Assembly: GCA_018136815.1 (NCBI GenBank)
Contig: CM030934.1
Coordinates: 776,979 to 840,978 of the forward strand
DNA: 64,000 nt
Reading direction: 5' to 3'
Origin: Isochrysis galbana
Lineage: Eukaryota; Haptophyta; Isochrysidales; Isochrysidaceae
Below are positions 21,201-33,284 of this stretch, in pieces (positions within the stretch are counted from its first letter, which is position 1; each line of letters begins with the position of its first letter). Made by a program: the position numbers and the translations under genes. Under the pieces are notes generated by a model. That model saw only the letters and a program-made list of their open reading frames with translations. It was not told where the DNA came from and did no database searches.

Positions 21201-21616
21201 TCGCGCCTGTTTACAGGATAAGACGAGACAGAGTCGGCCGCCCACTCGGAGACACAGGAGGAAGGGGGGGAAAGATCACCGGGGGGGGCGCGGGCCACCG
21301 GACCATATCTAACTAAGCCCTCCACCCCAATCCCCCTAGTAGTGTACGGGGGGAGCCGCCTGATGGCGGGGGGAGAAGGGCCGGGGAATGGGGGTGTAGA
21401 GAGTATGCTACGTGCTACTTGTAGTGGGTAGTGGTTCCATTCGCCGCGAGTGCGGTAAGACTATTAAAAGGTTTTTTTGATAATAGCTGATAGAGGTCTG
21501 TAAGCTGATATAAGCTGATATCGGTGATCCGCTCCCTCAACTGATGTAAGCTGACAAGCTGATGCCCCAACACTGCATTCCCAGTCGGCGTCGGGGCCCC
21601 GTAAGCCGCCGATTCG
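21201..21616. other. Intergenic DNA
   Basis: Follows the right target duplication of TIR element A. Contains G-rich patches and repeated 'agctgata' words at 21485-21560. No gene seen. Probably the distal promoter region of the NUP107-like gene. Confidence 0.4.
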
Positions 21617-21770
21617 GGGGGGGGAGAGACCGGGGGGGGGGGGGGGGGGGGAGAGACCGGGGGGGGGGGGGGGGAGAGACCGGGGGGGGGGGGGGGAGAG
21701 ACCGGGGGGGGGGGGGGGGGGGAGAGACCGGGGGGGGGGGGGAGAGACCGGGGGGGGGGGGGGGGGGGGA
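21617..21770. repeat. Poly-G minisatellite upstream of NUP107-like gene
   Basis: Six or so units of 'gagagaccgg' followed by 12-20 G. It is strongly G-quadruplex-prone on the plus strand and lies about 195 bp before the predicted NUP107 start codon, followed by a C-rich stretch (21776-21910). Frames through it (Gly- or Pro-rich) are artefacts. Confidence 0.85.
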
Positions 21771-21964
21771 GCCCGCGCCCTCTCCCCCTTCCCCGCGCGC
21801 ACTGCGCGGTGCTACCCACCCCCCACCCTCCCGCGCCCTCCTCCCCGCTCTCTCCCCCCTCTCCCCCTTCCCCCCTTCCCCCCCTTCCCCCTCTCCCCCC
21901 CCCCCCCGCTCTCCTCGTCTCCCCTTCCGCCCTCAAGCCCCCCTACCCACGACGAGGAACGCTG

Positions 21965-24900
21965 ATGTTCACGCCCGCCACTCGGCCTCGCCTCCGCCAG
22001 CCCTTCTCCACCGCCATCGACTCACGCAGGATTGAGCCGCCTAGCCGCGCCAGCAACGCACACCTCTTTTCATTCGCGCTGCCGGAGGCACCGCCGCTGC
22101 AAGGGGGCTCTTCGGCGTTCGGTTTGGAGGAGGAGGTGGCGGCGGACGCGAATTTAGCGCAACGTTTCGCCGAGGAACTCGAAAACTGGTGGCTCAAGCA
22201 GTGTCAGCCCCCAACACCTGCTGAGTTTGTGCCTCTGCTTGAGAGGTATGAGGTGCTCGCTGCTGAGGAGTTGGCGCGTGCCGAGGCTGCACTGCAAGGA
22301 TACGATGCGGGGCCTGCGGTGGGAGCAAGACGAGAGGCTCTTCAGGCGGAGTGCGCCATGCTGCGCGGCGAGCGGCTGTCGTGGCGCCTTTTACTCGATC
22401 TGTATGTTGGTGAGCACCGCCTACCTAGGGTTGGCTCTCCTGAGATTTGCCTCAGCCCTTCTGAGCCCTTCACAGTCAGCCGATCTTTAATGTTTACATT
22501 CTTACGCCATCTCATGCGTCGCGCTCAGACTTTGATTCTCGCCAGCAGCCGCCGCCAGAATTCCCAGCTCCGGCAGAAGACTGGTCACGGACTTTGCGGA
22601 CACTTGGCCCTGCTGCGGAGCCACCAACCGGTGACCACCCGATAGGCCTAGGTGGACTCACTGGAGAAGCTCTGTCGCTTGCTACAGCGGATGCAGGCCT
22701 GTGCACACGCTCTTTGCATGATGAGGCGAGGGAAGAGGAAGAGATGCGTCAAGCTGATCCGGTGCGGAATAACTTGCATAGCTGCTGCAAGCATGAATCG
22801 GAAAGGATTTGGGTTGCCTGAGTAGAAGTATGGGAAACCTGGCCAGCGTGTCTGGTAGTCCCTGGATGCTACTCTCAAAACGCATACTTTCGCGTGCCTG
22901 CATCTTGCTGAGTGGTTGCTGGCATCATCTGACAACTCAATCCTCACCCTCCCAGATTCTTGACCTCGCATTTCGTGCTATCAAGTGGCTGCAAACATCT
23001 TCGCCGCGACCTCGTGCTCTGGCTCAAAATGTCTCGCACCGCTCGACTGCCTTCCGGCTCAAGATCGGCGACGCAGACGCCGCAGCATCACTGCCTTCTT
23101 CACTCGACCCTGACGCCCCGGCGAGGGAGGGCAAGAGCATTGATGAGGAGGATGCTCTTGAGGAGACACAGGTAACGGCATGTGTGGTCTTGCCCTTCAT
23201 GCAACCTTCTCTATTGTCTCGTGGCTTTGCCGAGAGCATTGAGATCTGCCTGACTTCTCGCCCCAAGCGCTTCATATTTCAGATCAACATTCAGGCCTGC
23301 TCTCGCCCTGAGTCTAATGCACGTGCAACGGATCTGATGATGTTCGATCAGGGTTGCCACCGCCCTTCATCTACTGCACTGCATCCCCACAGATGCTCCG
23401 TACAATGTGGACCTTCGTGCGTGCTGGCCGAATCAGGGATGCCCAGCAATTTTGCCGCGAATGCCACCAGTGGTGGAGAGCGGCCTCAATCGGTGGCGGC
23501 GAAGCGTGGCGCTTTGACGAATGTGAACAAGCCTGGGTGGGCAATCCTCAAAGGGAGCTGTGGCGGCGAGCTTGCAAGGTAAACCGCAGCCATTGTACCG
23601 GCAAATCTCTGGCCGTGTCCCATGCCTGCATGCGCATGTGATCTCGCCCTTGAAGACGATGATTCGCCGCTGGCAATACCACTCTCTGCTCGGCATGTGC
23701 TGCAGGCCATCGCCATACGTGCGATGACATCGTCTCCCAACTCAGCCGGCGCCAAGTTCGAGGCGGCAATATATGCTGCGCTCTCCGCCGCCCCGGACGC
23801 TCTCCCTGCCATCCTTCCCGCATGTTCCGGCTGGGAGGATGCACTCTGGGCACGGCTGCTGACTGAAGTGGGGGCTCATGTTGCAGATGAGCAGAGGAAG
23901 AGGAACCAAGGCGGCCCGGCCAAACCGATGCCAATCCAGGTGTGCGCCAACCCTACGATCACTCAAGCCTGCACACGTCCGATGTGGATGATCGCGGGTG
24001 CTCGTCGCCTTGTGTGACGAGATCGCTGCAGTCGTTCCGTGCACGTTGTGGGTAGGATATTTAAGCTACCTGAGCCCGCTTTTCTTCCGCTTCTCCTTAC
24101 TGCCCACGTGAGCTATCGTGCTGTCACTAGGGATGAGAGCTGCAGGCCTCGTACTAATCATCTTGCTGGGCCTCTGTACGTAGGTGCTGCGACACGCTCT
24201 GGCGCTTTCAGCGGATGCGTGTGGCGATTCCCCTGTCGCACTCTTCCACGCCTCTCTTCAAACATGCATCTTGCTTTTGCGCGGACTTCTTCTTCCGCAA
24301 CCTGCAGTCTTCGCCGCCACAGCGCCGCTCCTCGCCGAGGGTGTGGAAGCAGTAGATGCTCAATTGCGCGACTTGGTGGCCATCTTTCTACACGGACCCG
24401 TGGCTGCAGCAGCAGGCACTTCGCACACCGACCAGCTTGCAGCCGCCCACGACTTCCTTCGCCTTGCCGCTACTGGCGATGGAATTGAGCCTCCGCCTGC
24501 ACCGATTGTCGATCCCACTGCAGCTACCGCGACCCCTGGACGGCTGCGCGCTCACTCGCTACGTTTCGGAGCCCACCTCAGCTTGTTCTTGCGCCCCTTG
24601 CTTGGCTTCCTTGACATCAAAGAGCTGCAGCCAGAAACTGAGGAGAGCATGAGAAGGCTCCGCTCCGAATACGTGGCATTGCTTGGCGCTGCCGCCGCCG
24701 CCGCCGGCAGCGACAATTCAGGCAGCGCTGTTTCTCTTTTCGGTGATGGCGGGCGCTCGCCCACCCTAGCTCAACTCTCATCCGCAGTGGCGCTTCTCGC
24801 GCAGAGCCTTGAACCGGAGGAAGCCCTTGTGGAAGGCATCGCCGGTTTCTTGTGCAAACTTCCTCCCGAACTTCCCCTTCAACAAATGCAGTCTTGCTTC

Positions 24901-26034
24901 GAGCAGGTGCGTCTTCCTCACGCTCTCACATAGCTATGCGCTTCCTGCTAGCGGGCTCCTACCAACGTCGGCTCATCGCTAGCTTGCCTTTCCATGCCGA
25001 CGGCATGGGCGACTGACTCCCGTCGATTTCATGCTCAGGTCGATCGCTTGCTCCCAACTGAGCAGCGATGTCTCCTTCCGCACATTGCGCTTCGTGTTGT
25101 TACATATCGTCAAGCCCAGCCGCTTCCACCACCGTCTCAGCCTGCCGCTTTGGTTGCGGCCACCCGGGCGTCTTTGTTGGCCGTCAACTGGCTCCTTGTG
25201 CAGCCCGCTTCAGACGCCGGCGATGGGGTGGCTCCGGAGTTGGATGACTGGGTGGTTCTTCAGGCACTCACCCAGGCACTCTTGTTTGTTCGCCGGGCCG
25301 CAGATGCGATTGCCGGGACAGCCGAGTCTCTGGACGCCCCTCTTCCGATACTCGAGAAGCTGCTCTTCCATTGTACGAAAATAGACGAGAGCAACGTCGG
25401 ACCACTCACCGAAGAGCTCCTCTTTTGGTTCAACTATCTGCGTGCTAGTAAGGCCATCACCGAGTGGCGCCGCCATCTGGCCAATCGCCCGAACACGTAC
25501 CATGCCGCGGCATCGGCAGGCCTCGGGACGCGTGACCAGATCCGCAGTGCGGTGGCGACGGAGGAGGCACCGTGGAGGGAGGGGCTTCGCTTACGCGTAG
25601 TAACATTGCATACTGCCGCATTAGCTGCACTCACCTCGCGTGAGGCGAAGATGAGACGGTGCGAAGCGCTGCCAAGTGTCGCGCGTGTGCACTCGTGCGC
25701 TGCCACGTCCTCCATGCCGTCCGAGGTCAGCCGCGCTGTCGTCGACATGCATATTGAGCCACCCGAGGTGGCCTCCGCACGTTCGCGCGACTTCCTTCTC
25801 TCGCTGCGCGCGCGCCTCCTGCCCTCGCTCTTGGGCGAGACGCACTTGGCACTACTCGAGACGGCGCGCGCTACGGGGGATATTGATCTCGCCAACACTT
25901 CGCTCGCGCTGGCAGACTTGGCTGCAGATGATCGCTACAGGTTGTGGCGCCACTTCGACCGAGACGCATTGCTGCAGTTGCTGAATGGATTCCGCGCTTC
26001 GGCCATGACTGTGCTCGAGGGGGTAGGTCCCTGA
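21965..26034 (+). CDS. NUP107: Nuclear pore complex protein Nup107/Nup84 family, 7 exons
   Basis: Exons 21965-22409, 22529-22761, 22956-23171, 23393-23578, 23706-23939, 24184-24906 and 25039-26034 join in phase to 1010 codons, all introns GT-AG. Family signatures: FAEELENWWLKQCQPPT near the N-terminus; ILDLAFRAIKWLQ in exon 3; MWTFVRAGRIRDAQQFCREC, then WWRAASIGGG and GNPQRELWRRAC in exon 4 (the classic Nup84/107 block); KFEAAIYAALSA and WEDALWARLL in exon 5; LRFGAHLSLFLR in exon 6. Length is close to animal and plant NUP107. The product is an alpha-solenoid scaffold of the Y-complex in the nuclear pore. The exact starts of exons 2 and 5 are the least certain. Confidence 0.92.
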
Positions 26035-27067
26035 GGCGACCGGCGGAGAGTAAGAAGCCTGAGCCACTTTGGGGCATCAGTGCGTCACTCAGACGTGGCT
26101 GGATATGTATGGAGGAATTGCCACCGGTGTGCGGGAAAAAGGAGAACAAAGCTTGAACGCTATGTCTCACAGCTTGTTGTGACGCAAACACCTCTCAACT
26201 TCTCGGAGGTTTCGACGGAACTACCTGCGCCATCAGCGGTCTCATCATACTCATGTGCCCGTTTTCTACCCTTTCCCCGTATGCCTAGTGGCACGGGATG
26301 ATTACTAGGCGCCGGCATGTCATACGTGTGGCGGCAATGTGGTCGGGTCCTACGGGCCGCTTTCTTCAAGTGGTTGGAGTTCGCTGTGAGGTGCGCGTGA
26401 TGAATTCAGAGGCTTGAGTGACGACCGAGAGGAGTTGTTGGGTGCCATTACGTCACTGAGGCAGAGCACGAGAGGCAAAGAGAAGCGTGGGGCGATACAA
26501 GTAGCGCCCAGCTCGATATCATGTTAGCTGCGAGCCATTACTCAGTACTCGGCCACTTACGCTCTAATGCCCTTACTCAACTAGATTTGTTCTTGGTTGC
26601 GATGGAGCGCGCCGACGCGTCTCCCCTCTCCTCAGGGCCACCCGCCGAGGGCGTCCCCCCAGCTCGCCCTCGGGCACCAGCTTGTCACAGGCTCGAAGCG
26701 ACCGCGTCCGCCATCCGAGGGCCGAAAAAAATTCTTGAAAAAGAAAATCCGGCTAATGCTGCTATACTACTACCCTTAGAACTTAGAAGTGAGACCCTGA
26801 CATGGACCTTGCCCCCCCCCCCTCCCCATGATTCCTGCTTATCTTCGGCAGGACGTGCACCGAGCACCGACCTGATCCTGATGACCTGATCGCAGCATTT
26901 CCCCCCCCCTGCTGAAGCGGCAAAGTTTCTGGTGCGGTGTACATAGGGCGTTGTCTTCCGAAAAGACGCCGAGTTGTGAGCTTTTCAATATGAAGTGGCC
27001 ATCCGGAAGTGCCCGCGATGTCGGGTAGAGCGCCTGTGTGGTGTGTGGCGGCGTGGCGGCTCCGGCG
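26035..27067. other. Intergenic DNA with a repeat fragment
   Basis: About 26590-26700 ('gcgatggagcgcgccgacgcg', 'gccgagggcgtccccccagc') matches 47992-48055 just upstream of the LINE fragment, so it is a dispersed-repeat piece. Poly-C runs near 26812 and 26902. No gene seen. Confidence 0.45.
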
Positions 27068-27322
27068 CAGCGGGAACGTATAGAACGTAGCTAGCTAGCA
27101 TGGCGGCGGTAATAAGTCGGTTGTAGGTGGTTGTGTCGGCCTGTCGGCCTGGGCTTGCTGTAGTTGATTGAAGTCTTGCAGCCGGTGCTTTCTAGTACCC
27201 AGATTAGCGAGTGGACGGTGTTTCCCACTTCTTGACATTGTTGAAACCATTGTGCACTTTGCGCCCGTTCCGAGATCATAAAATGTGGTTTATGATCTCC
27301 GGCTGCCGGCTGAGGCTCGTTG
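27068..27322 (+). repeat. Direct repeat, left copy (~250 bp)
   Basis: From 'gggaacgta' through 'gtagctagct', 'catggcggcggta', 'gtcggttgtaggtggttgtg', 'gacggtgtttcccacttctt' to 'ggctgaggctcgttgc'. The same series occurs at 28697-28950 with small indels and substitutions, including a duplicated 'gtcggcct' in this copy. The two copies bracket a broken TIR element. Confidence 0.8.
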
Positions 27323-27395
27323 CCTTGAGGAAGACATTCCTCGATTGGCGGGGCGGAGTTTTCATATTCAACTCGCCAGCGGTCCGGCCTCTTCA

Positions 27396-28692
27396 TAGGG
27401 CGGTCAAACACGCCTTTTAACTTCTAAGGGTGAAAAATTCACCAAGTCAAGATTGAGGTTTTATCACGCGATTTTTAGGGAATTACCCTGGAAATGGGTA
27501 TATGAAGACGAGGCCGAGGAGAGAGCTGGAGGGTGAGCGAGGAGGGAGGAGGGAGACAGCCAGTAGGAGCCTTCTCACTCTGGTAGGCCGATGAGAGGGG
27601 GGACCCCCCCCCCCGGGGGCGGGAGAGAGAGAGAGACCAGATCAGCCGTTTACGTTAATGTTCTCGTCATAGACGGTAATAATCAACCGGTCACATGGGG
27701 GTGCCCCAGGGGTTCCGCCCGTCCTCCGCGCCCAGAGTTCCCCCGCGAAAAGAGTGAACGCACGGCGTGCACCTTCCTGGAAGTTGATATGCGCACGCAC
27801 GGCGCCCCCGCGGGGGGAGCGCCGGTGCACATCGCGCCGTGCCCACGCACGGCGTGCACATGTGATTGCAAGTCATCCGCACGCACGGCGTATCCGCGGG
27901 GGGACCGATGCACATCGCGCCGTGCCCATGCACGGCGTGCACCGATGTGATTAGCGAAGAAGCTTTGACGGCGTCTTATAATTTTAACAATATCTAATGT
28001 TAAACAACTATAATACAACTGTGGACATTTGATCGCTCAATTCGACTGATGTCCCACTATTGACGGAACGACACCTTAATTAGGCAGAATCTCATAAGAA
28101 ATATGCACATTTTCGACGCCATCCAACACACAGACCCAAAAACGTTTTCGCGCTCGTGCGAAATTGACGTCGACCACAAAAGTGCACCACAGGTCGCGCT
28201 GTGCGACGCGCGCCTGCGTTCCCCGGGCACGGTTACCCCCGGACAGGCAGTACAGAGCCCTGCGCGATCGCACGGCGTCGCCTGCGCCCTCCACCTCGCC
28301 CCTGCTGGCATCTGCTGCCAGCCTCTCGCGCACGTACAGTGCGCGGCTGGCCGCGAGCCGTCAAAATGACGGTGCTGCGCATGATGGGCTGGCCCATCAC
28401 ACGCGGCACCGCCTCAGTATCAGTATGGTGGGAGGGGCTGCCTGCTGGCCTCCTAGCCGCGCAGACCCTCGCCAGAGCCGCCACAGGCCGCGTGCGAGGC
28501 CACTGGCGAGGCCAGCGACCATCGCTGCGGCCGCCATCGCGCGCCGCCGCAGGAGACAAAGATCAAATTGATTATAGTTTTGCCGAATTATAACTATAGT
28601 AACTCTAATTTTAGTCTTCATTTCACCAGTCCAAGACACATATGAGCACAGTACATGACCACCAGCATGCCCAAATGCCAATGTTTCGGTAG
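27396..28692 (+). mobile_element. TIR element copy C, broken and 3'-truncated
   Basis: 27396-27500 matches the left end of the family (TAGGGCGGTCAAACA onward). The sequence then departs and returns at about 28078-28692 to internal sequence equivalent to 19274-19880. The right half and right TIR are missing. The ~575 bp in between (27501-28077) holds a tandem repeat and poly-C. The break near 28692 coincides with the start of the right direct repeat. Confidence 0.75.
27785..27955. repeat. Diverged tandem repeat, ~83-bp period
   Basis: 'cacatcgcgccgtgccca' occurs at 27828 and 27911, with 'cgcacgcacggcg' and 'acggcgtgcac' at matching offsets. It is rich in nested inverted words such as gtgcac/gcgccg. 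It lies inside the foreign segment of TIR copy C. Confidence 0.65.
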
Positions 28693-28696
28693 CTAG

Positions 28697-28950
28697 GGAA
28701 CGTAGAAGCACAAAGCACGTAGCTAGCTGCAGCATGGCGGCGGTAGTAAGTCGGTTGTAGGTGGTTGTGTCGGCCTGGGCTTGCTGTAGTTGATTGAAGT
28801 CTTGCAGCTGGTGCTTTCTAGTACCTAGATAGGCGAATGGACGGTGTTTCCCACTTCTTGACATTGTCGATGCCAGCTTGTGCACTTTGCGCCCGTTCCA
28901 AGATCATAAAAATGTGGTTTATGAGCTCTCCGGCTGAGGCTCGTTGCTTG
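28697..28950 (+). repeat. Direct repeat, right copy
   Basis: Partner of 27068-27322, about 1.63 kb apart, in the same orientation. The beginning abuts the truncated end of TIR element copy C. Confidence 0.8.
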
Positions 28951-29743
28951 GCCTCAGAAGGTGAGCGCGGTCGCTTCAACTCTTAAACCGCGACTGCTCT
29001 TGGCGGTCTGGAGGGCCGTCCTCCCTCGGCAGACGGCGGCGAGGCCTGAAAGAGAGGGGAGGCGCGGTCAGCGCGCAACCAACTATTATTAAGTCAGTTC
29101 TATGACAGCTTGACAAAAACAACGGGCATCACCGCTGCCCGATCCTTTAGGCCATAGTGCCCTCGAAGTTTCTAGGCGCTCATCGCATCCTTTCGCCGAG
29201 TCGCAGACTCCCATTGCTCCCCCTCGATTCACCGCAATTAACAGCCAACGAAGATAGACTGAACGCGAATCCCCCGTCTAACCACCCTCCAGTAGTTAGT
29301 AAAGGACGCATCAGCACTCGCACACATGGTGGCGCCTCGCTAATAGGCCAATAAGAATATCCTTGATCTTGGCCTCTACTTTGTTGGGCAAGTTTTCTTG
29401 CACGATGCCCAGCGATGCTCTTGCAATTCAAATGGTTACAGCCGCGGGGTTCGCTCGAGCACATTCGTGGAGGTGGTGGCGCATGCGCTTCAAATTGCAT
29501 CAAGTCGTCGGGGCAGCGTTCGTGTCTTGATATGCCCACAATCCATACCGCACTCTGCCATGGAACAGTTTGCCGCACAATGAAGCAGCGGTCCAAAGAT
29601 GCGCATGAACGGCGCGCTGCTTGTCTTGCGCTTTACTGGACTCGACTGAAGTAAAGAAATCGTTGATGCCGTCTACAAGGTCTGCGATGCCAGCGAAGAT
29701 ACTCAAGGGCCGCGCAGCCACTCGCTTTGGCTGGCGACCCACC
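28951..29743. other. Intergenic / 3' flank of TFIIS gene
   Basis: A 138-codon minus-strand frame (29180-29596) shows no domain and no clear coding bias, so it is not called. This probably includes the TFIIS 3' UTR. Confidence 0.4.
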
Positions 29744-30958
29744 TCAACAAAACTTCCAGCGGTAGGTGCACTCCGTGCACAAGCACTTTTTGGTTGTGGG
29801 CTCATCAGCCGAGCGCGTCTGCACCTCTACATAGCTGGTCTTCATACTCTTACACTTAGGGCACTTTAGGATGCCGTCTTGCACCTGTTTGCCGGTGTAT
29901 TGGTTGTACGTCTGCTCATCCATGAGAGCCATCTTCGCGTGCTCCGACCACTCGTGCCGCTGCTTCTTCATTTCTGCGGAGGCCATCTCCTTCACATCCA
30001 TCCCAGCAAGGTCATGAACATGCAGCTGCCCGAGCACAACGGCTCTGATGAACTCAGGGTTTTTCGGGTCCTTGAGGTTGAACATTAGAGACCGGAATCG
30101 AACCTGGTACTCCTTGTTGACTCCACCAAAGCGAGCGAGCATAGCTTCCTCACATTCCATTGACAGTGTTGCAGAGTCGATGTCAAGCTCACGGAGCAGC
30201 TTGGCGTTAGCCTCAATGCCCTTCTCGAACGCCTCCCTCAGCTTTGCGCGCACGGAATCGCGTACAGAATCACCCGTCTTTACCATCACAACGGGCGCGC
30301 TCCTGCTGCTACTCGGAGCTGAGGCGTTGGCGTCCTCCAACTTGGCTACAGATGGCTTCACCTCAGAGGCGGGCTCATCCCTAGGCCGTTTCTCGCCCGC
30401 GCTGGGGGGTTTTGGCTCGCTCCCCATCTCAACCTTTACCCTGGGTTTTACCTCGGCCTTCACACCCTCTGCGCCCTCTACCTTGACCTCGGACTTTTTG
30501 CTGAGCTGCCTCCACTTCTGCACCAGCAAGTCTGCTGCGTCTGCAACATCTGAGTCGCTGACCTTGCTCAGCTTGAAGACGGTCTTGCCCAGCTTGGTGC
30601 TGGCAAGGATCTGCGGGTCAGAGGGTCAGCACACGTCGGCTCCTGCCCTTCCAAACTTTCCTCACCGTATCGTCTCACACAAGCCCAGCCAGCGCATGCA
30701 GAGCTGGGACTGCCTCCCGCCCCCCCCCCCCCCCTCCCTCTCTGCCTCTCTCTCTGCCTCTCTCTCTCTCTTTCTGCCTCTCTCTCTGCCTCTCTCTCTG
30801 CCTCTCTCTGCTGCACTCTCGCTCACCTTCATCTTGTTGGTAGCATCGGCGCCCTTGAGCTGGCGAAGCACGTCCTTCGCGATGCTCCAGTCCTGCCTCC
30901 CTAGCGCTCCCGTCAGCGTCGCGTTGATCTCGCGGCACTTGGGCTCAGTCAGCTCCAT
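29744..30958 (-). CDS. Transcription elongation factor TFIIS, 2 exons
   Basis: Exon 1 30958-30827 and exon 2 30610-29744 join in phase (AAG|gtgagc ... cccgcag|ATC) to 332 codons. The N-terminal domain (~10-80) includes VLRQLKGADAT and ILASTKLGKTVFKLSK and ends in LVQKW. A charged KVE/KPE-rich linker follows. The central domain (~130-245) has SVRDSVRAKLREAFEKG and YQVRFRSLMFNLKDPKNPEF. The C-terminal zinc ribbon (292-332) has ligands C294, C297, C322 and C325 and the catalytic hairpin RSADEP with D313/E314. Known role: rescues backtracked RNA polymerase II by stimulating transcript cleavage, in the nucleus. All key residues are present. The 216-bp intron is a GAGAG/poly-G low-complexity tract. 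Confidence 0.95.
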
Positions 30959-31606
30959 CAGCGCGCGCCGCCCAGAGGGAGATGGGGAGGAAGGGAGGGA
31001 GAGAGAGAGAAAGGACGGACTACAAGTATCGTCCTCTCTCGCGATGTACTAGTAAACAAATACAGAGAGATACTAGTAGTACTCTAGTCCAGAGTATAAG
31101 AGTACAAACCACAGCACAAAAATGGGAGACGGAACCGAGGAGAGGGCGGGAGGGGGGGGGGGGGGGGGGGCAGCACACGGAACTCTAACAGTGAGACGTG
31201 AGGGAGAAAGATTTCCCAGAAGGATTTTCACAAGAAAACTCTCCCCCTCCTCTCCCTCACCTGCGCAGTAGGTCGTCCTCTATCTTTCTTTCTCCATGTG
31301 TGTGTATCCTCTATCTCTCTCCCCCCCCCGATCTCAAGCCCGCACCCCCCTCCTCCCTTGCTTGTATCCTTCGTCACTCCCCCTCCTCTCCCCCTCTCCC
31401 CTCCCATCTTCCTCTCCCTCTCCCTTTCCTCTCTCTCACCTCCGCGTCTCTCCTCTGGCTCTTCTCCTCTCTCCTTTTCTCCCCTCCTTCCCCCCCCCCC
31501 CCCAAACCCCGCTTTTTCCTTTCCCTTCTGAGTAGAGTGGTAGCGCCTCTCGCGGTTTGAGCGTTGCTTTTGGTGGCGGTGGGCTGTGCTGGGGCGGCAG
31601 GCGCGA
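30959..31606. promoter_or_regulatory. Divergent promoter region, TFIIS / TMEM41-like
   Basis: About 650 bp separate the two start codons, which point away from each other. The region contains GAGA tracts (30978-31015), a run of ~20 G at 31148-31170 and long CT tracts (31290-31500). No TATA box is obvious. A shared promoter is inferred from geometry only. Confidence 0.5.
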
Positions 31607-32526
31607 ATGGAGGGCGGAGCGCCTGTATACGTGCGCAAGCGGCTGGCATTTGCCGGCCTCCTCACGCTCCTTGCCCTTCTCGCCGGCCTACTCTCCGCCG
31701 CGCCCCATGTGAAGGACGGTGCATGTGAGGGGTTCGCCCTATGGCACCTTCTGGACAAGGAGCGCATCCCGGCGATCTGGGCGTGCGCCAAGGCGTACCA
31801 GGATGCCAACTGGTGGTATGTTATGTACACATTCCTCGTCACATATGTTTGCATCAAGGCCTTCGCCATACCCGCAGGATTCACCTTCTGCATCCTCGGC
31901 GGGGCGCTTTACCCGCTTGCGCTCGCGCAGCTGCTCACCGGGTTGGGTGAAGCCATTGGCTCTTCATCGTGCTATCTCCTTTCGGGCGCGTTTGCCCGTC
32001 CGGTAGTGGAGCGCTTCTTCCCCTCCAAGCTCGAGACGCTCCGTGCAAGAGCCGTACAGGAGCACGAGCACATGCTTTTGTTCAACTTCTGGCTGCGCCT
32101 CACCCCTTTCCTGCCAAACTGGTTCTGTAACGTCGCGTGTCCGCTGGTTGGCGTGCCGCTCCGCCCTTTCTTCATTGCTTCACTATTCGGCACGCAAGGT
32201 TCCCTTCTGTTCCTCTCGTTGACGGGCGCAACACTCCGGTAGGCCCCAGGCGCCACGCTGCGTACCGACCAATTCAGCGCCCCCTCTTTGGGTGCGGATG
32301 CCTCACACTGGCTGCTTGCGTGTAAAGATGACCTCTCTCCTTCCGTTGACCCATTCTCAGGGATCTCGGAGAGAACAGTTTTGAGCTCGGAGTCAGATTC
32401 AAACGGCGAGCGCTCATGCTCGCCGGCTTGATGGCCGTCCTTCAATGCATCCCGCTGCTCTTTATTTGGGTGAAGAAGCGACAAGGTGCTCTTGAGAAAG
32501 GCAGTGTGCATGCCAAGCAAGCGTGA
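31607..32526 (+). CDS. TMEM41/VTT-domain membrane protein, 2 exons
   Basis: Exons 31607-32238 and 32361-32526 join in phase (CTCCG|gtaggc ... ttctcag|GGAT) to 265 codons. TM helices: FAGLLTLLALLAGLLSA near residues 14-31; around LVTYVCIKAFAIPAGFTFC; LYPLALAQLLTGLGEAIGSS; FFIASLFGTQGSLLFLSL; and MLAGLMAVLQCIPLLFIW in exon 2. The VTT core is visible as FAIPAGF....LGGALYP, GSSSCYLLSGAFARPVV and LRLTPFLPNWFCNVACPLVG, closest to TMEM41A/B. Homologues are ER phospholipid scramblases used in lipid mobilisation and autophagosome formation. The tail ends KKRQGALEKG...HAKQA. Exon 2 restores the last helix and fits the family; read-through would stop right after TLR. Confidence 0.92.
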
Positions 32527-33280
32527 TCCACGAGCGTTCGCCTTTGAATGCGATGGGGGCTAATGTTGATGCGGGCATTGCGGCAATCAAAATAGCTCCC
32601 GGGTGACCGGTAGAGCAACACTGAAACATGGAATCCCGTATTGGTATTGGCAAGGTGCGAGATGTGTGTTTGTCGACGACTTGAGTGAGACATTCCCTTA
32701 ATCTTTCCTACCATGTTGCAACCTTGAACACTGGTCAAAAAAGAATGTATAATATCAACACCGCACACGCGGCTAAGGACCTACCTAAGTTTGTGCCGAG
32801 AGAGAGAGAGAGGTGGTTAATAGGGCGGTGTGCAGATAGAGAGATGTATCAAATCGTACCGACCAGCCGCCTCCAAGACATCCGCCGCTCCTAGTCCTAG
32901 TGGGACGCCCAAAATAGTGAGGTATTCGTCATTCCTCATTCCCTATCCAATTGTATTTTCTCATATCCCATGGAGGGTTTTGGAGGCGTTGCGCGCCCAT
33001 GCGTAGGTCGCGTTCCGTCAAATATGGGACATCACTCAAATGAGCCATCGAATGGCTCCATAGTCGTTTACAATTTACAACAATATTCATATACTCTCAC
33101 CCGAATGCCAACTTTCATTTATATATTTGTATCCACGGTGGACGGTGGACACATCTCTTCAGAACGCACCGCGCACTTTCAGAACTTTCAGAACGCGCTC
33201 CACGTTCATAGATCGGGCAACCTTGAATCTTCACATTCTTCGTCATCTTTTCCTTCTCCGAGGTCCGAGGTCCAGGACCC
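32527..33280. other. Intergenic DNA
   Basis: No convincing gene. Short frames on either strand show no domains. Composition is more AT-rich than the flanks. Confidence 0.45.
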
Positions 33281-33284
33281 TCCA

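Noticed and set aside
21415-21936. Pro-rich 173-codon and Gly-rich frames at the poly-G minisatellite
   Set aside because: Pure products of the gagagacc-G(n) repeat.
27785-27955. Spaced repeats considered as a CRISPR-like array
   Set aside because: Only two diverged units of ~83 bp in a eukaryotic repeat region; no short identical repeats with unique spacers.
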